DNA from: Monodelphis domestica
Taxonomy: Eukaryota > Chordata > Mammalia > Didelphimorphia > Didelphidae
Direction of reading: 5' to 3'
DNA length: 64,000 nucleotides
Assembly: GCF_027887165.1 (NCBI RefSeq)
Contig: NC_077235.1
Span: forward strand, 5,525,378-5,589,377
The position numbers were made by a program, and so were the translations under genes. A model generated the notes under the pieces. That model was given only the letters and a program-made list of their open reading frames with translations. It was not told the DNA's origin and did not search any database. Every line of letters starts with the position of its first letter. The stretch's first letter is position 1. This document shows positions 53,645 through 64,000 of the stretch, piece by piece.

Positions 53645-54580
53645 AAATTCTGCCCCGGATAATTTGGCCTCGCTGACCCAAGGGCACCAATGGGAGGGTC
53701 CCTCAAGGCAGTGCCAAAACATTGTTCATTTCTTCAGAACCAACAATCATTCCTGGTTTCCTCTCCCTCACCTGGGCCTACCTGAGCAGCCTCTCCTTGG
53801 TTCTTCAATGAGCAATAGCCATCAACTGCTCTCTAGGCTTGAGCAACTCTGCCAGCTGGATGTGGCAAATTCCTCCCCCCTGTAGTCCCCTGCTTTTTAA
53901 AAAGCTGCTATTTTAAAGAGGAAGCAAAATCAGCCTGAGGAAAAGCTTTCTGTATCGCTTTCTATTTAGCAGAATTTTCTCAAAGACTCATGGGTCATCT
54001 CCATGTCAAGAGGCATAGATGGGTGGGAGGGTACTGTTTATTTTGCTTTTCAGAGAAAGAAAAGGAACAGGAGCCCTTCCGTGTTCAGAAGCTAAAACAG
54101 AATGAATTCAGCAACCTTCAAAGAGCAAGGCAGCTCCAGGCACAGAATGGTTTGGGCATGGCTGAGACACAAAGCTAGGGCCTGGGAGGGCAGGATGTCC
54201 AGGGTGCTCCTTCTACAAGTAGTTGGGAACATAGACTGAGCTAGTTCTACAGGAAGAACAACAAGGTAGCCAAGCCAAGCTAAATGCTCCCCTCTGGGTC
54301 CCAACCTCTGCCCTCTCCCAGCATACCTGGGAGAGGTTTCCCAGGGCCAAGTCCCAGAGGTTTGTCGTTATGAAGTGGTCATGGGTACAAAGCACATTCC
54401 CATCCTCAGAATAAATCCAGAGAACGTGACCTAGCTAGAGAATCCCTCCCCCACTCCCCACCACAATGGCCGACAGAACTCATTTGCCTGTGAAATCCTG
54501 GTTAGCTGGTCCCATCCAGATGGACTCCCAGTTAAATTGCAGGAAACCAGTTTAGAGCTGAACTATAGACATGCATTTAG

Positions 54581-54584
<4 letters not shown>

Positions 54585-54662
<78 letters not shown>
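54585..54662 (+). repeat. Compound (CT)n(AC)n microsatellite
   Basis: A pure CT run passes directly into a pure AC run of about 20 units. Confidence 0.97.
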
Positions 54663-54666
<4 letters not shown>

Positions 54667-55139
54667 TAAAACACATGGGCAAGGTGGCCTCAGTGAGTTT
54701 GTTCTATCCTTTCAGTGATCTGAACCAAGCTATGCCTAAGCAAGTCAAGAAAATCGAACCCTCTGGGCCTCAGTTTCCTAATCTTCAAAATGAGGGAGTT
54801 AGACTAGATGACATCAGAGCTCTATTCTAGGTCTGAAGCTGTGAGTTAATAACACTGGTTCGTTTAACTCTGGGGAGGAGGATGAATGGCCTTGTGGAGC
54901 AAACCTGGGTCTTGGTTTCCCCAGCTGTCTTTTTTTTTCATGGTTCAGGACAATTCTAGGACTTAGTGCCAGGCCTGCTTCGTCCCTCTCTCCCCCTTAC
55001 CTGGCAGTCAGCAGCCCTGGGACAGAATCTAAATCACAATCATCTCCTAGAACTTAAGATCACAAATACAAAGATTTGAAATTGGAAGGGGCCTTGGATG
55101 TGACCTAATCTAGCTTAAGGGAGGCACAGTGAGGAGAAG

Positions 55140-55335
55140 CATGGGGGAACAGAAAGAACACTTGAGTAGGAATCAGAGGGCCTAAGTTCAAATTGCAGCC
55201 CGGCTATGAACCACCTGTGTGATCTTGGGCAAGTCGCTCCTCATCCTTGGGTCTCAGTTTCCTCCTCTGTAAAATGAGTGAGGAGGACTAAATGACCTCT
55301 AAGGTCTTGGCCAGCTCTAAATCCTAGGAAATGAC
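55140..55335 (+). repeat. THER/MIR-type SINE
   Basis: AAGTTCAAATTGCAGCC, TGTGATCTTGGGCAAGTCGC, GTCTCAGTTTCCTCCTCTG and AAAATGAGTGAGGAGGACTA. Well preserved. Confidence 0.7.
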
Positions 55336-58300
55336 TGACTCAGCCCATGACCCAAGTGCTGGGCCAGAAGACTGAGTGAGGATCCCTAATCAACGTCCTT
55401 TCCTGCTCCAAATCTACAATGTTTTCATGGAGGGGGGCTACAGACTCCAACATGAAAACAGAGACCCTCAGCCTCGGCATGAGTGAGAATCCCTGGGCCA
55501 GGCATTATTGGCATCTGCTGGAAAATTCCTCTTACTTAACCAACATGGCTCAGATAAGGGCTCCCGGCCAGGTCCCAAGTCTCTGTTAGCACAAGCAGGA
55601 GAGGGTTTCAAGGTCTCCCATGAGGCTGGGTGGGAGGCACTCCCCTCTCTGGGAGGCGGCCATTCCCAGGGCCCCAGGCTGATTCTTCAGGTCCCCAAAC
55701 AAAGGAGTAGCCTATCTGCTCAGCACAAGTCCCGCCAATGTACATTAGACCCAGGGAAGGGCTCGGCCACCAGACCACCCCAGAGTCATTCCCTCCCCCA
55801 CTGCGAAGATAGGAGGGAGGAGTTTGGGCCACCTTGTTCCGACCCTTATCTTGGTCAAGACAGTAAACGATCTCTTGGCCGGCTCTCAGGAAAAGAAGAG
55901 ACCTCTGTGAATGTGGGCAGGAACTACTGAGCACACTATCTCCTGCACCCCAGTGCACTTTTCCCTGGTCTAGGGGTGTCACCTAGTAGGGGGGCCGGGG
56001 AGAGGGCACAGTGGAAATCAGGCTCTGCAGGGAAGCCAGCTTGCAGGCATTTGGCTCACACTGCTGGCTAGTCTAGGCACCAATTAGGAAAAAACCTTCA
56101 GGTGAGTGAGAACAAGTTCAGAACTGTGGCACCCTCTCCCTCTATTGGATTTCAGCTGCACCCTGCGAAAGTTCTGCACTCTAGGGGCCTATCTGCTTTC
56201 AGTAGAACTTCCATATTGGTAGGATACTAGCCCCAGAAAGAAGCCCAAATCTCTGGGATTGAGAAGCACATGCTGTGCCCGGGCATCCAGACCGGTCTGA
56301 GAACAGGCTGCAGAGCCACACCTATGGGCACATGGCTTTTGGGTCATGGGATTAGCTGGCATCTGTCTTCAATGGTCAGTCTGGCACGTTATTCTACCCA
56401 GAAGGGGATTTGAAGAATAGACCAGACCATGAGCCAAGCAGCACAATGGGCATGGGCAGCACCTGGTGCCAGCTATTCCGTAAAGGAGAAAGGCACCAGG
56501 CCCAATGACCAGTGGCACTGGACATGGGGGTATGTCTGGCTCAGCTGGGGTTGGGAGGAGTCTGCCTTCACCAGAGTTTTGGGGAAGAGGCAGAAAGCTG
56601 AGGTGGCAGGGGCTCTACAAGGCTAAGCCAGGCACAGATGTGTGCCCGCCCACTCTCCTTTCAGCGTCTTGGCTTTCTCTAGGGCCTACTTTTTTCTAAA
56701 GGCATCCAGACTCTTCCATCCCATTTTCCCCTCGCATCCATCAAATGAAGTGAAGGCAGGCACATTCTCCCCGTTTAACAGCTGGGACAACTGAAATCCA
56801 GGGAGTGCCAAGTCTGCCAGATGACTTCCTAGACTCTGGTTTACAGGTAGAAACCCACCTCAGAGGATCTCTGGAGCAGTGCCTTCATTTTACAGAGGAC
56901 AACACTGAGGCCTCAGAAGGGAAAGTCTTTTGGCCCAGTCATCCAAGTGGGGCAGACAGGTGGAGAACCAGGACTTCAAGATCTCACAGCTCTGAGGGAA
57001 CAGACCACCTCACGAGACTGGCCCGCAAGAGGAACACATCAGGCAGCATGCTGCCTACGAGGCCAGAAGAGGGCCTAAGGGTTGGGGGACTCTGCCACAA
57101 TGACTCCTTGGCTCAGGTGCTGGATGAGCACAGGTGTGCCATGGAGCAGGTGCAGGGCTGGCAGCCAATGTTCCAGACGTTCATACCAAAGGGTCTGAGT
57201 CACTCCCCAAGGAGGTGAGGACAGAGCAGAGCAGAAAAGAAGAGAGATTGGAGAGGAGAGGAGGCTCCCTCCCGCCCCTTCCCTCCTGCTGCTACCTGTC
57301 CTGACAAAACTCTACAGGTTCTCTGGCCTGCCCCAAAAGGGTTGGGCTGATCAGCTAAAGCACAGGGAAATCCTCCAGTCAACTTTCTCCTCTCACTGAG
57401 CCTCCCAATGGCTGGCTGCTTTCAGGAAGCTGGAACACCAAAAGAACCTGGAAGACAGGTGTTGTCATCTTAGGTGCTGGGCTACAAACTTTCGGCCTTT
57501 CCTAAAGAGTCATTCAAGTTCAATACGATACTAGAAGCTTGGAGATAGAAGAGACCCTTGATCTAGTGCACTAGATCTAGAGATCTAGAGATCATCTAGT
57601 GCATTTCCCTTGGGTCCCCTCTCTAATACAGAGGAGGGAATCAAAGACCCACAGACCTTGCCCAAGGTCAGACAGTGAGAAGGTGGCAAAACTACGGTTA
57701 GTACTGGGCCCTTCTCACTCTCAGGCCCAGACTAGGCTGGAGAACGAAGAGACTCCACCTTGTCTGTTCTCCAGTGGCCAGCCACACTTCTCTTCCCAGG
57801 GGACATGACTGCCCTGATCCCCCTGAAGTAGAAACCTTCACAGACACCATCGCCATGATCGCCAAAGGCCAGTCCTTAAGCACTAACTAAAGTGTCTTCA
57901 AACACGCATCCAGGAGTAGATGACCAAAGGCCCTTCCCATGACCTGTTCTGACCCAGTGGCCTGACTGGTCAGAAACATAAGTGTCTCTTTGTCTAACTG
58001 GACACCTTCTGGCCAGCCAAGCCACCAGCCCTGGGCCACTGCCCAGCAGGCCCAAAATGCCAAAGGCTGGTAAAGCTACCGGGAGAAGAGGGCAGGGAAG
58101 CCAGAAGAGAGAGGGCAAAGGGAATGACGGGGAAATGAGATTTCTCCCAGATGGAAAAATAAGCTCAGGAGCTCATCTCTGCTACCAAGGCCACAGTGCT
58201 GCCCCCCCCCCCCAGCCTGCGACAGAGATCTTGATCTGGTAATCAGGGAGGAGGGGCATGGCAAACTTCTACTCTCTCAAGTGAGTGGCGTGGAGTGGAA

Positions 58301-59399
58301 TGGGATGGGCTTGCTTCCTAAGGGGCCGTCTTGTACTCGACTCTCCCGTCCCAACCAGCAGCAAAGTTTCCAGGGCCACTTCCTAAGAGCGTGTCCGCCC
58401 CGGCCAACACTTTTATGGCCTCTTTGCTTTTCTCTAAGAAAGGAGACGAACAATTGGAGCACACCCAGAACACCAGATCTCTCGCCACAGCCCCTGTTAA
58501 CACTCAGCCCACTACATTCTGTGATGTCAGCAGCCCCCTCCCCACAAATATGCCAAGCATGCTCTCTCCCCTCACCCCGAGGCCTGGGGTTTTTCGGCTC
58601 CTTCTCTGATGGAGTCCAGGCCTCTGGGATAATGAGGACCATGTGCAGGGAGAATGGGCTTTGGGGGGGACACCCCCCAATGCCTCAGCCTCAGCTGCCT
58701 CAGGAAGAGTGAGCAAAATGTTTTTGGCAGATCATTTGTCCTTATCAAGGGGGATCAAACTGCAAGCTCTCAGGGCAGGGGGCTGTCTAAGAAAAGCAGC
58801 CAAGAGGCTAAAGGGGTGGCCAGAGGCTGGGAGAAGGGTGCTCGGAGGTGCTCAGTCCCCTTTCTCAGGTTGTCCACCTTGACATTGTGTGTTATTCTTG
58901 ACATCCCTTTGGGGGGATTCCAGGCCTGCCAAGCATGGCAAAGCCCGTGCTCCCTCCACAGAGTCCAGCAGAAAGATATTCTGGCCCTGATAAAAGCCAG
59001 TTGTGTCGAGGCCCGCTGGATCCTGGCTACCATCAAGAAGTGACACAAGGCAAATCTTACTCCCCAAACTTGGCTTTTGTTCTCCCCCCCCCTTCTTTAA
59101 TCTTTTGGGCAAGGTTGAAAAGCTTTGAAACCTCCTCTGGGTGCATTCCATTCCTCGGCACCCCAGCAGGCACCTCTTAAGGACCTCTCCTGTAGACCTA
59201 GAGTTAGCCAAGTATGCTGTTCACCTGAAGTGGTGGGGGGGTTGAGGCAAAAGAGGGAAGCTGGACAATCTTACCTATAATCACTCCAGCTGCAGGCCGC
59301 CACAGAGTGCATCAGGGAGAAGAGTAGAGAATCAGCAAAAAAAAGACAATTCGTTAAAAAAAGAGCAATTGTTGGCAATCCTACTACAAATAGGAGTGA

Positions 59400-59580
59400 G
59401 ACTGAATAGGGCACTGACTGCTGCCTTTGTTCATGGGGCCTGGCTTTGGAATCCCAGCTACCTGAGTGACTGTGGGTAAGTCACTTTCCTCTGTCAGCCT
59501 CAGTTTTTGCCCCTGAGAAATGATAGGGTTAGACTTAAAGACCCCTGAGTTCTGGCTCTAAACCTACAATCCTAAAAAAA
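59400..59580 (+). repeat. THER/MIR-type SINE
   Basis: GAATCCCAGCTACCTGAG, GACTGTGGGTAAGTCAC, AGCCTCAGTTTTTGCCCC and ATGATAGGGTTAGACTTAAA follow the CORE-SINE order. Confidence 0.65.
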
Positions 59581-61858
59581 GTCCCAATGATTGCTAAGTG
59601 TGCCACGTATCAAGGATCACAGATTCAGAGGTGGATGGGACCTCGGAAATCATCCTGCCCAGCATCCTTCATATGGGGGAGGAAACTGAGGTCTGGAGAG
59701 CCGGAAGCTTCAGACACTCTCTGAATCATCAATATTCTTTTTTCCTACAAGGGTAAGCTAGAGTGCAGAGAGCTTGAGTTATCCTACGTGACAGAGCAAG
59801 TGCAGATGGCACTGGGAATGGCCCCTCAAATCCTGACCAGGCCCCTACATAAATGCTTCAGGAGTTGATGGCACAAAACAACCCAGCATCTCCAAAGCTA
59901 GCACAGGAAAAGTCATGGCTTTTCCAGTCCTTATCAGTAATCACAGCTACCATTTAGACATCTCCCTAGATCCTCTTATCCAGCCCAAAGAGGTCACTTC
60001 AATTTCCACTTCCCAATGAGCTAGAACCAGTCGCCATATTGCATAGAATGGCAACCTGGAATAGCAGGAATTTGAACTCAGAGGACTATTATTTGCACTA
60101 ACCAGGAACCAGCTGTAGGTGCTATTATTATCCTCATTTTAGAGATGAGGAAGCTGAGGCTGAGAAAGGTGGTTTGAGTTGCTCAGGATCACACAGTTAT
60201 AATCACATTTATATAACTGAGGTAGGATTTAAACTCAGTTCTTCTTACCAAACCTAGTACACTGGATCTTCTATGCTACAAGCTGTCCAGAGGTCTGTGC
60301 TCAGCAAGCTCATCTATTCTAATGATCAGCATGTCCTAGAGTTAGAGATGGAAAGGACCTTAGAGAGTGGGATTAACACCCATCATTTTTCAGAGGGGGA
60401 AACTGAGGCCCAAGGTAATGAAGCCACTTGCTAAATTTAGGTCACATAGGTGGCAGCCAACAGAGCAGAAACTGGAAGGAAAGCCCACCCCCCCATTTCA
60501 GAGCCAGAGATCTCACCACTAATTCTCAGAATACTGGCCTTCCCATTCCAGCAGAGGCAATCCCAGAATTCATTGGCCTGGAAGTCTTATGTAGACAAAA
60601 CCAGGAGAAACAGGAATTCCTGGAAAGCTTGGCTATACAGCCTACAGGGCCAGGAGCTTAGCCCTGGATGGGACAACTCACTTGCTCCCCAGGCAGAAGA
60701 TGGGAAGTTCTGTTACTCATTGGGAGCTCCTCCCATTCTTTCTCCCATCGGCCAATCCTGGGTATCCCAGGCATAGCAACTTTACCTGTCATAGCTCAGG
60801 TATGCCCCAATTCACAGAGGCAGGCCTCCCTGCCAGCTGCCTGTGCCCCAACCTCCCAAGCAGACAACCACAACCCCAGGCTCTCTGCCAGAATCCCAGA
60901 AAAAAGCTCATTCCTGAAAAGCAGCAATGAGTGGCAGAGGACAATGGCAAGCTGGCGCCCAAACCTCCCCTTGTAGAGATGTCCCCCGGATGGCAGTTCC
61001 ATCCCCTCGGGATTGGCCTTCTGTACCTGCAAATCTTCCCCTAGGGTTCTGTCTCCTTCCTGTAGCTAAATCTCATTTAGACAGGTCCCATTATTCTCAA
61101 GGTCATTAAAGAAAGTGATTTGTGTTTTCCCCCCCTTGCCTCCTCCTCCGGGGCCTCCCTCATTCCCAAAGCATTCCTGGCACACCCAGGCTGAGGTTGT
61201 CTTTACAGGGATGTCATGACACCCTGCCCTAAGAAGCACTGCCAAATGATTTAGGAGCAAACCACAAGCCTTGCCTTTCCCTTTGGGTGAGTGGAAACGA
61301 TGGCCTGGCAAGATATGGAAGCATCTTCAAGGCGAAGTAAGGGAATGGGGCTAACTCACCGAAGCTGCTAGGCTCTCTCAGGACTCTGGGAACAAATCCC
61401 CACCACTGATCTCACAGGGCAGATGGATGGATGACAGGACGACAGGACGACAGGAGGCACTGCTCTACGGTACGGACCTCACCTGCACAAAGGGATATTG
61501 AAAGGCAACAAATGTACTGGGGTTAGCATCTCCCTCATGCTTTCTGCTTTCCATCTAAATGGCCAGCCCTGCAAGCACGGAAGGTCCAAGCGTAAGCTGA
61601 ACTGCTGAAAGAGAAAGAAACAACCCCAAACTGCACTTTTGGGAGGCGCGCTGCCCACACTTACAGAATCTTTTGAACTCAGAAACCATCCAGTCCAACC
61701 CAGATCTGAAGAATCCCCTTCATGACATCCTGGACTAATGGGCAGCAGCCTCTGCTGGAAGAACGCCAGTGAAGAGAAATTAAACTACCTCCCCAGGCAG
61801 CCCAGTCCACTCTGGGATAGCTCTCATTGTTAGGAAGTTTTTCTTGACATCAATCCTA

Positions 61859-61861
<3 letters not shown>

Positions 61862-61929
<68 letters not shown>

Positions 61930-62212
61930 CTCCTCTCTCTCTCCCCCCTCCCTCTCTCTCTCCCCCCTCCCTCTCTCTCTCCCCCTTCCCTCTCTCTCTC
62001 CCCCTCCCTCTCTCTCTCCCCCCTCCCTCTCTCTCTCCCCCTTCCCTCTCTCTCCCACCCTCTCTCTCGAACTCTCACACTCTCTCTCTCTAACTCTCAC
62101 ACACTCTCTCTCTCTCCCTCTCTCTCTCTCTCCCCCTCCCCCTCCTCTCTCTCTCTCTCTCTTTCTCCCACCCCCCCTTTCTTCCTTCCCTCCCTCCTCC
62201 CCACTCCCCACC
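61862..62212 (+). repeat. 350-bp CT-rich microsatellite
   Basis: About 64 bp of pure CT, then mixed CTCTCTCCCC units, ending in a C/T-rich stretch. Open frames across it on both strands (Ser/Leu or Arg/Glu repeats) are not genes. Confidence 0.97.
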
Positions 62213-62286
62213 CCAGCTGCCACAGCCTTTCCCTCTAAGGTTACCTCGTACCCACTCTCTCTATTAGGAACAGATCTATATATGCC

Positions 62287-62417
62287 CATGTCATCTCTTC
62301 TGTTAGAATGAGAGCTCCCAGAGGGCAGGGGCTAATTTCTGCCTTTCTTTGTATCTGCAGCGTTTAGCAGAATGGGTACACAGTAAGCAGCATTTACTAA
62401 AGCTTGCTGATTGATGG
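62287..62417 (+). repeat. L2-type LINE 3' end
   Basis: GTTAGAATGAGAGCTCCCAG, AGGGCAGGGGCTAATTTCTG, CCTTTCTTTGTATCTGCAGC, then ACAGTAAGCAGCATTTACTA and GCTTGCTGATTGATG. A classic L2 3' UTR and tail. Confidence 0.75.
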
Positions 62418-63249
62418 CAACTTCCCCTACTGCTCTAGTTCTTCCTTCTGGGGTCAAACAGACCAAGTCTAATCCTTCTATGAGACAGCTAGACAGTGGA
62501 TCATCTCCTCCCTCCCCCCTTCCTTTCTTCTCTCCCCCCCACCCCATCTTCTTTTCCAGTCCCTTCAATCAATCCTCATATGGCAAGAGTAGAAACTTGG
62601 GGCCAACACAGTGAGGAACATCACAGAATTTTAGAGCTCAGAGGGGGAAACTGAAGCCCTGAGAGGGGATAGGGCTTGTCCAAGGTCATGTGGGGAATCG
62701 GTGGCATTAAAGGGCCTCATGAGTTGTTCCTCTGTGCCTCGGCTTCCGTCCTAGTGGCCATAAAAGCCCTGTCCCTATCCCAGGCTCACTCTCTGCAAAA
62801 GTTTCAGAAAGAATGTCAGTTCAGAAGTAGGGGAGCTGTTGTGACCCACTGGGGGGCTCTCCTGGGTGTAAAAGCCAATGCTTATGCTGGAACCTGGGGA
62901 ACACTGGCTCTATGAGGAAGGAAGCAGCCAGACAGCAACGCCCCACCTCCCAGCCCCCTACCCTGCTGCCCCTGCCCTCAATCATCCAACCTATGGCAAG
63001 GGAGCCTTCCCTGCTTCCCCTCACGGGAACCCCTGGAGCAAAGGTTATTTGTCCTTGACTTGGGAGTGGCAGGCTTGACTGGGATCATGCTGGGTCACCC
63101 AGCCTGAAGCCCTTAGGCTGGGTATGGCACACCAAACAGACTGCTAAGCCCTAGACAGCCAACTTTTCCAAGGGGGCCCCCAATACCAGGTGCCTCTCCC
63201 AGGCCTACAATAGGTGTGGCCCTGAAAAGGCAGTATTATTGCTGTGGCG

Positions 63250-63273
63250 GCTGCTGCTGCTGCTGCTGCTGCT
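63250..63273 (+). repeat. (GCT)8 trinucleotide repeat
   Basis: Eight GCT units (CAGCAG on the AMOT sense strand) next to GGCGG and TTAATTGAGTTGG. Some nearby sequence (GGCTATTTTAGAC, ACAATGGCGATTTGG) looks unlike the repeats around it and might be a conserved regulatory or leader segment, but that is a guess. Confidence 0.9.
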
Positions 63274-64000
63274 TAATTGAGTTGGTATAAAGCAAAGCCT
63301 TTTCAAGGGAGCTGGCTATTTTAGACAAAGCCCCAGAGCTCCAGGGCCCCACAATGGCGATTTGGGGCATCTCAAGGGCCCCTCAATACAAAGGCCAGCT
63401 CCCACTAGTGCACTAAAGGGCTTCAGTTTAGTCTGTCTTCAGTATTCATCTTCACCAAAACATAAGCGGGGGAGGGAAGCAGATAACACGAGATCCCCAA
63501 AGAGACATGGCTCCCCTCCTCTCCCGGGACCGAGGAATCAATAGGAATCGGGAGGGGGAGGGGACTGTTTTAAGTCCTCAGAGGCCGGGAAAGTTTACAT
63601 TGTCTCCTTTGACCCTTAGAGCAACCCTGGGAGATGGGTGCTATTGTGACCTCCATTTTTCAGGTGTAGAAACTGAGGCTGAGCTCTGTGTGTATGAGGC
63701 AGGACTGAAAGCCTGGGTGCCGTGTGCTTGAGCCACCCTGGCCACACTGCTTTTACAATAACAGCAGGCAGGCATCTCTACCTAAAGAGAGACTCGGAAG
63801 TTTGTCAAATGATTCCATCCAGTCTCTCGATTGGGCATCAGATGACTTTGGGGAGAAATGGGCACCTCTGACTGGTGCTCAATCAAAGGCCTCGATTTGG
63901 GCGGAGATGTGCCAGGAGACATCCAGAAACCAAAAGGGATAGGACCAAAGGTAAAACACATGGCCACAGTCAGTTGGAAGGAGGAAACCCTCTACTCCCA

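Larger units (their letters stand above)
61645..62600 (-). mobile_element. CR1/L3-class LINE remnant, interrupted
   Basis: The left part, about 61645-61861, reads AACCATCCAGTCCAACCC, CTCTCATTGTTAGGAAGTTT and TTCTTGACATCAATCCTAAAT. The right part, about 62418-62600, reads CAACTTCCCCTACTGCTC, CTTCTGGGGTCAAACAGACC and TCAATCCTCATATGGCAAG. These are consecutive in CR1/L3-type antisense sequence. Between them lie a long CT-rich tract and an L2 3' end, so the old element was split. Confidence 0.55.
50547..64000 (-). other. AMOT 5' leader intron(s) and upstream region
   Basis: Apart from the candidate leader exon at 51951-52115 no further exon could be fixed. A GGA-rich purine tract (about 50747-50890) lies close to the acceptor at 50546. 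SINE remnants are at about 52575-52740 (-), 54700-54840 (+), 55140-55335 (+), 56760-57010 (-), 57535-57740 (-), 59400-59580 (+), 60090-60275 (-), 60335-60560 (-) and 63600-63740 (-). Whether the transcription start of p130 lies within the window is not clear. Confidence 0.55.

Noticed and set aside
59276..59325. Possible leader exon ending ATAG/GTAAGA on the minus strand
   Set aside because: The donor is good, but no clear acceptor or exon body could be defined; evidence too thin to annotate.
61780..62289. Long minus-strand open frame rich in Arg/Glu (and a Ser/Leu/Pro one on the plus strand)
   Set aside because: Both are translations of the CT microsatellite; no stop codons arise in such repeats.

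Overview
This is vertebrate nuclear DNA, and almost certainly from a marsupial. It has one multi-exon protein gene with GT/AG introns and no operons. It is full of mammalian SINE/LINE remnants (MIR/THER-like SINEs, L2, CR1/L3-like, L1 3' ends), including marsupial-type SINEs that begin with a GGGGCAGCTGGGTGG-like head. Simple repeats are abundant. The species cannot be told from the sequence. Human AMOT lies at Xq23, a part of the X shared with marsupials, so an X-chromosome origin is likely, but that is inference.

The window is dominated by one gene on the minus strand: angiomotin (AMOT). All eleven coding exons of the long p130 form can be placed to the base. They run from the ATG at 50487-50485 to the TAA at 7932-7930. 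Every junction has an AG acceptor and a GT donor, and the phases agree. The exons sum to 3048 coding bases (1015 residues plus stop). The protein has the LPTY and two PPEY WW-binding motifs, the HVRSLS LATS-type site, the angiomotin coiled-coil region, an Ala/Pro/Thr-rich tail and the C-terminal PDZ ligand EYLI. The internal Met413 matches the known p80 start. The 3' UTR runs to a poly(A) signal at 5128-5123. A likely in-frame-open 5' leader exon lies at 51951-52115. A CpG-richer stretch at 47.3-48.5 kb with a good splice donor is a candidate alternative first exon for p80.

Layout, left to right: 1-5106 is downstream intergenic DNA with SINE and L1 debris. 5107-7929 is the 3' UTR. 7930-12524 holds exons 11 to 8. 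12525-35350 holds exons 7 and 6 and the 16-kb intron 5, which is filled with L2, RTE-like, SINE and L1 remnants. 35351-44135 holds exons 5 to 2 and a five-copy 121-bp tandem array. 44136-49531 is intron 1 with the putative p80 promoter. 49532-50546 is coding exon 1. 50547-64000 is 5' leader, first-intron or upstream DNA, where no further coding exon was recognised.

The most noteworthy features are these. Residues 67-95 of p130 carry a strict His-Xaa repeat (His at every second position, 15 His) that I do not recall in human AMOT; the Gln/His tract that human AMOT has just before the p80 start is almost absent here. The reading frame is open through the leader exon. Other points are the 121-bp array, a perfect 13-bp-stem hairpin at 29635-29665, a GGGA-repeat (G-quadruplex-capable) tract in the 3' UTR, a nested CR1/L2/(CT)n structure, and two retroelement insertions with intact target-site duplications. 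I found no evidence for a wholly new biological system. Repeat family names come from memory of consensus sequences and would need RepeatMasker to confirm.
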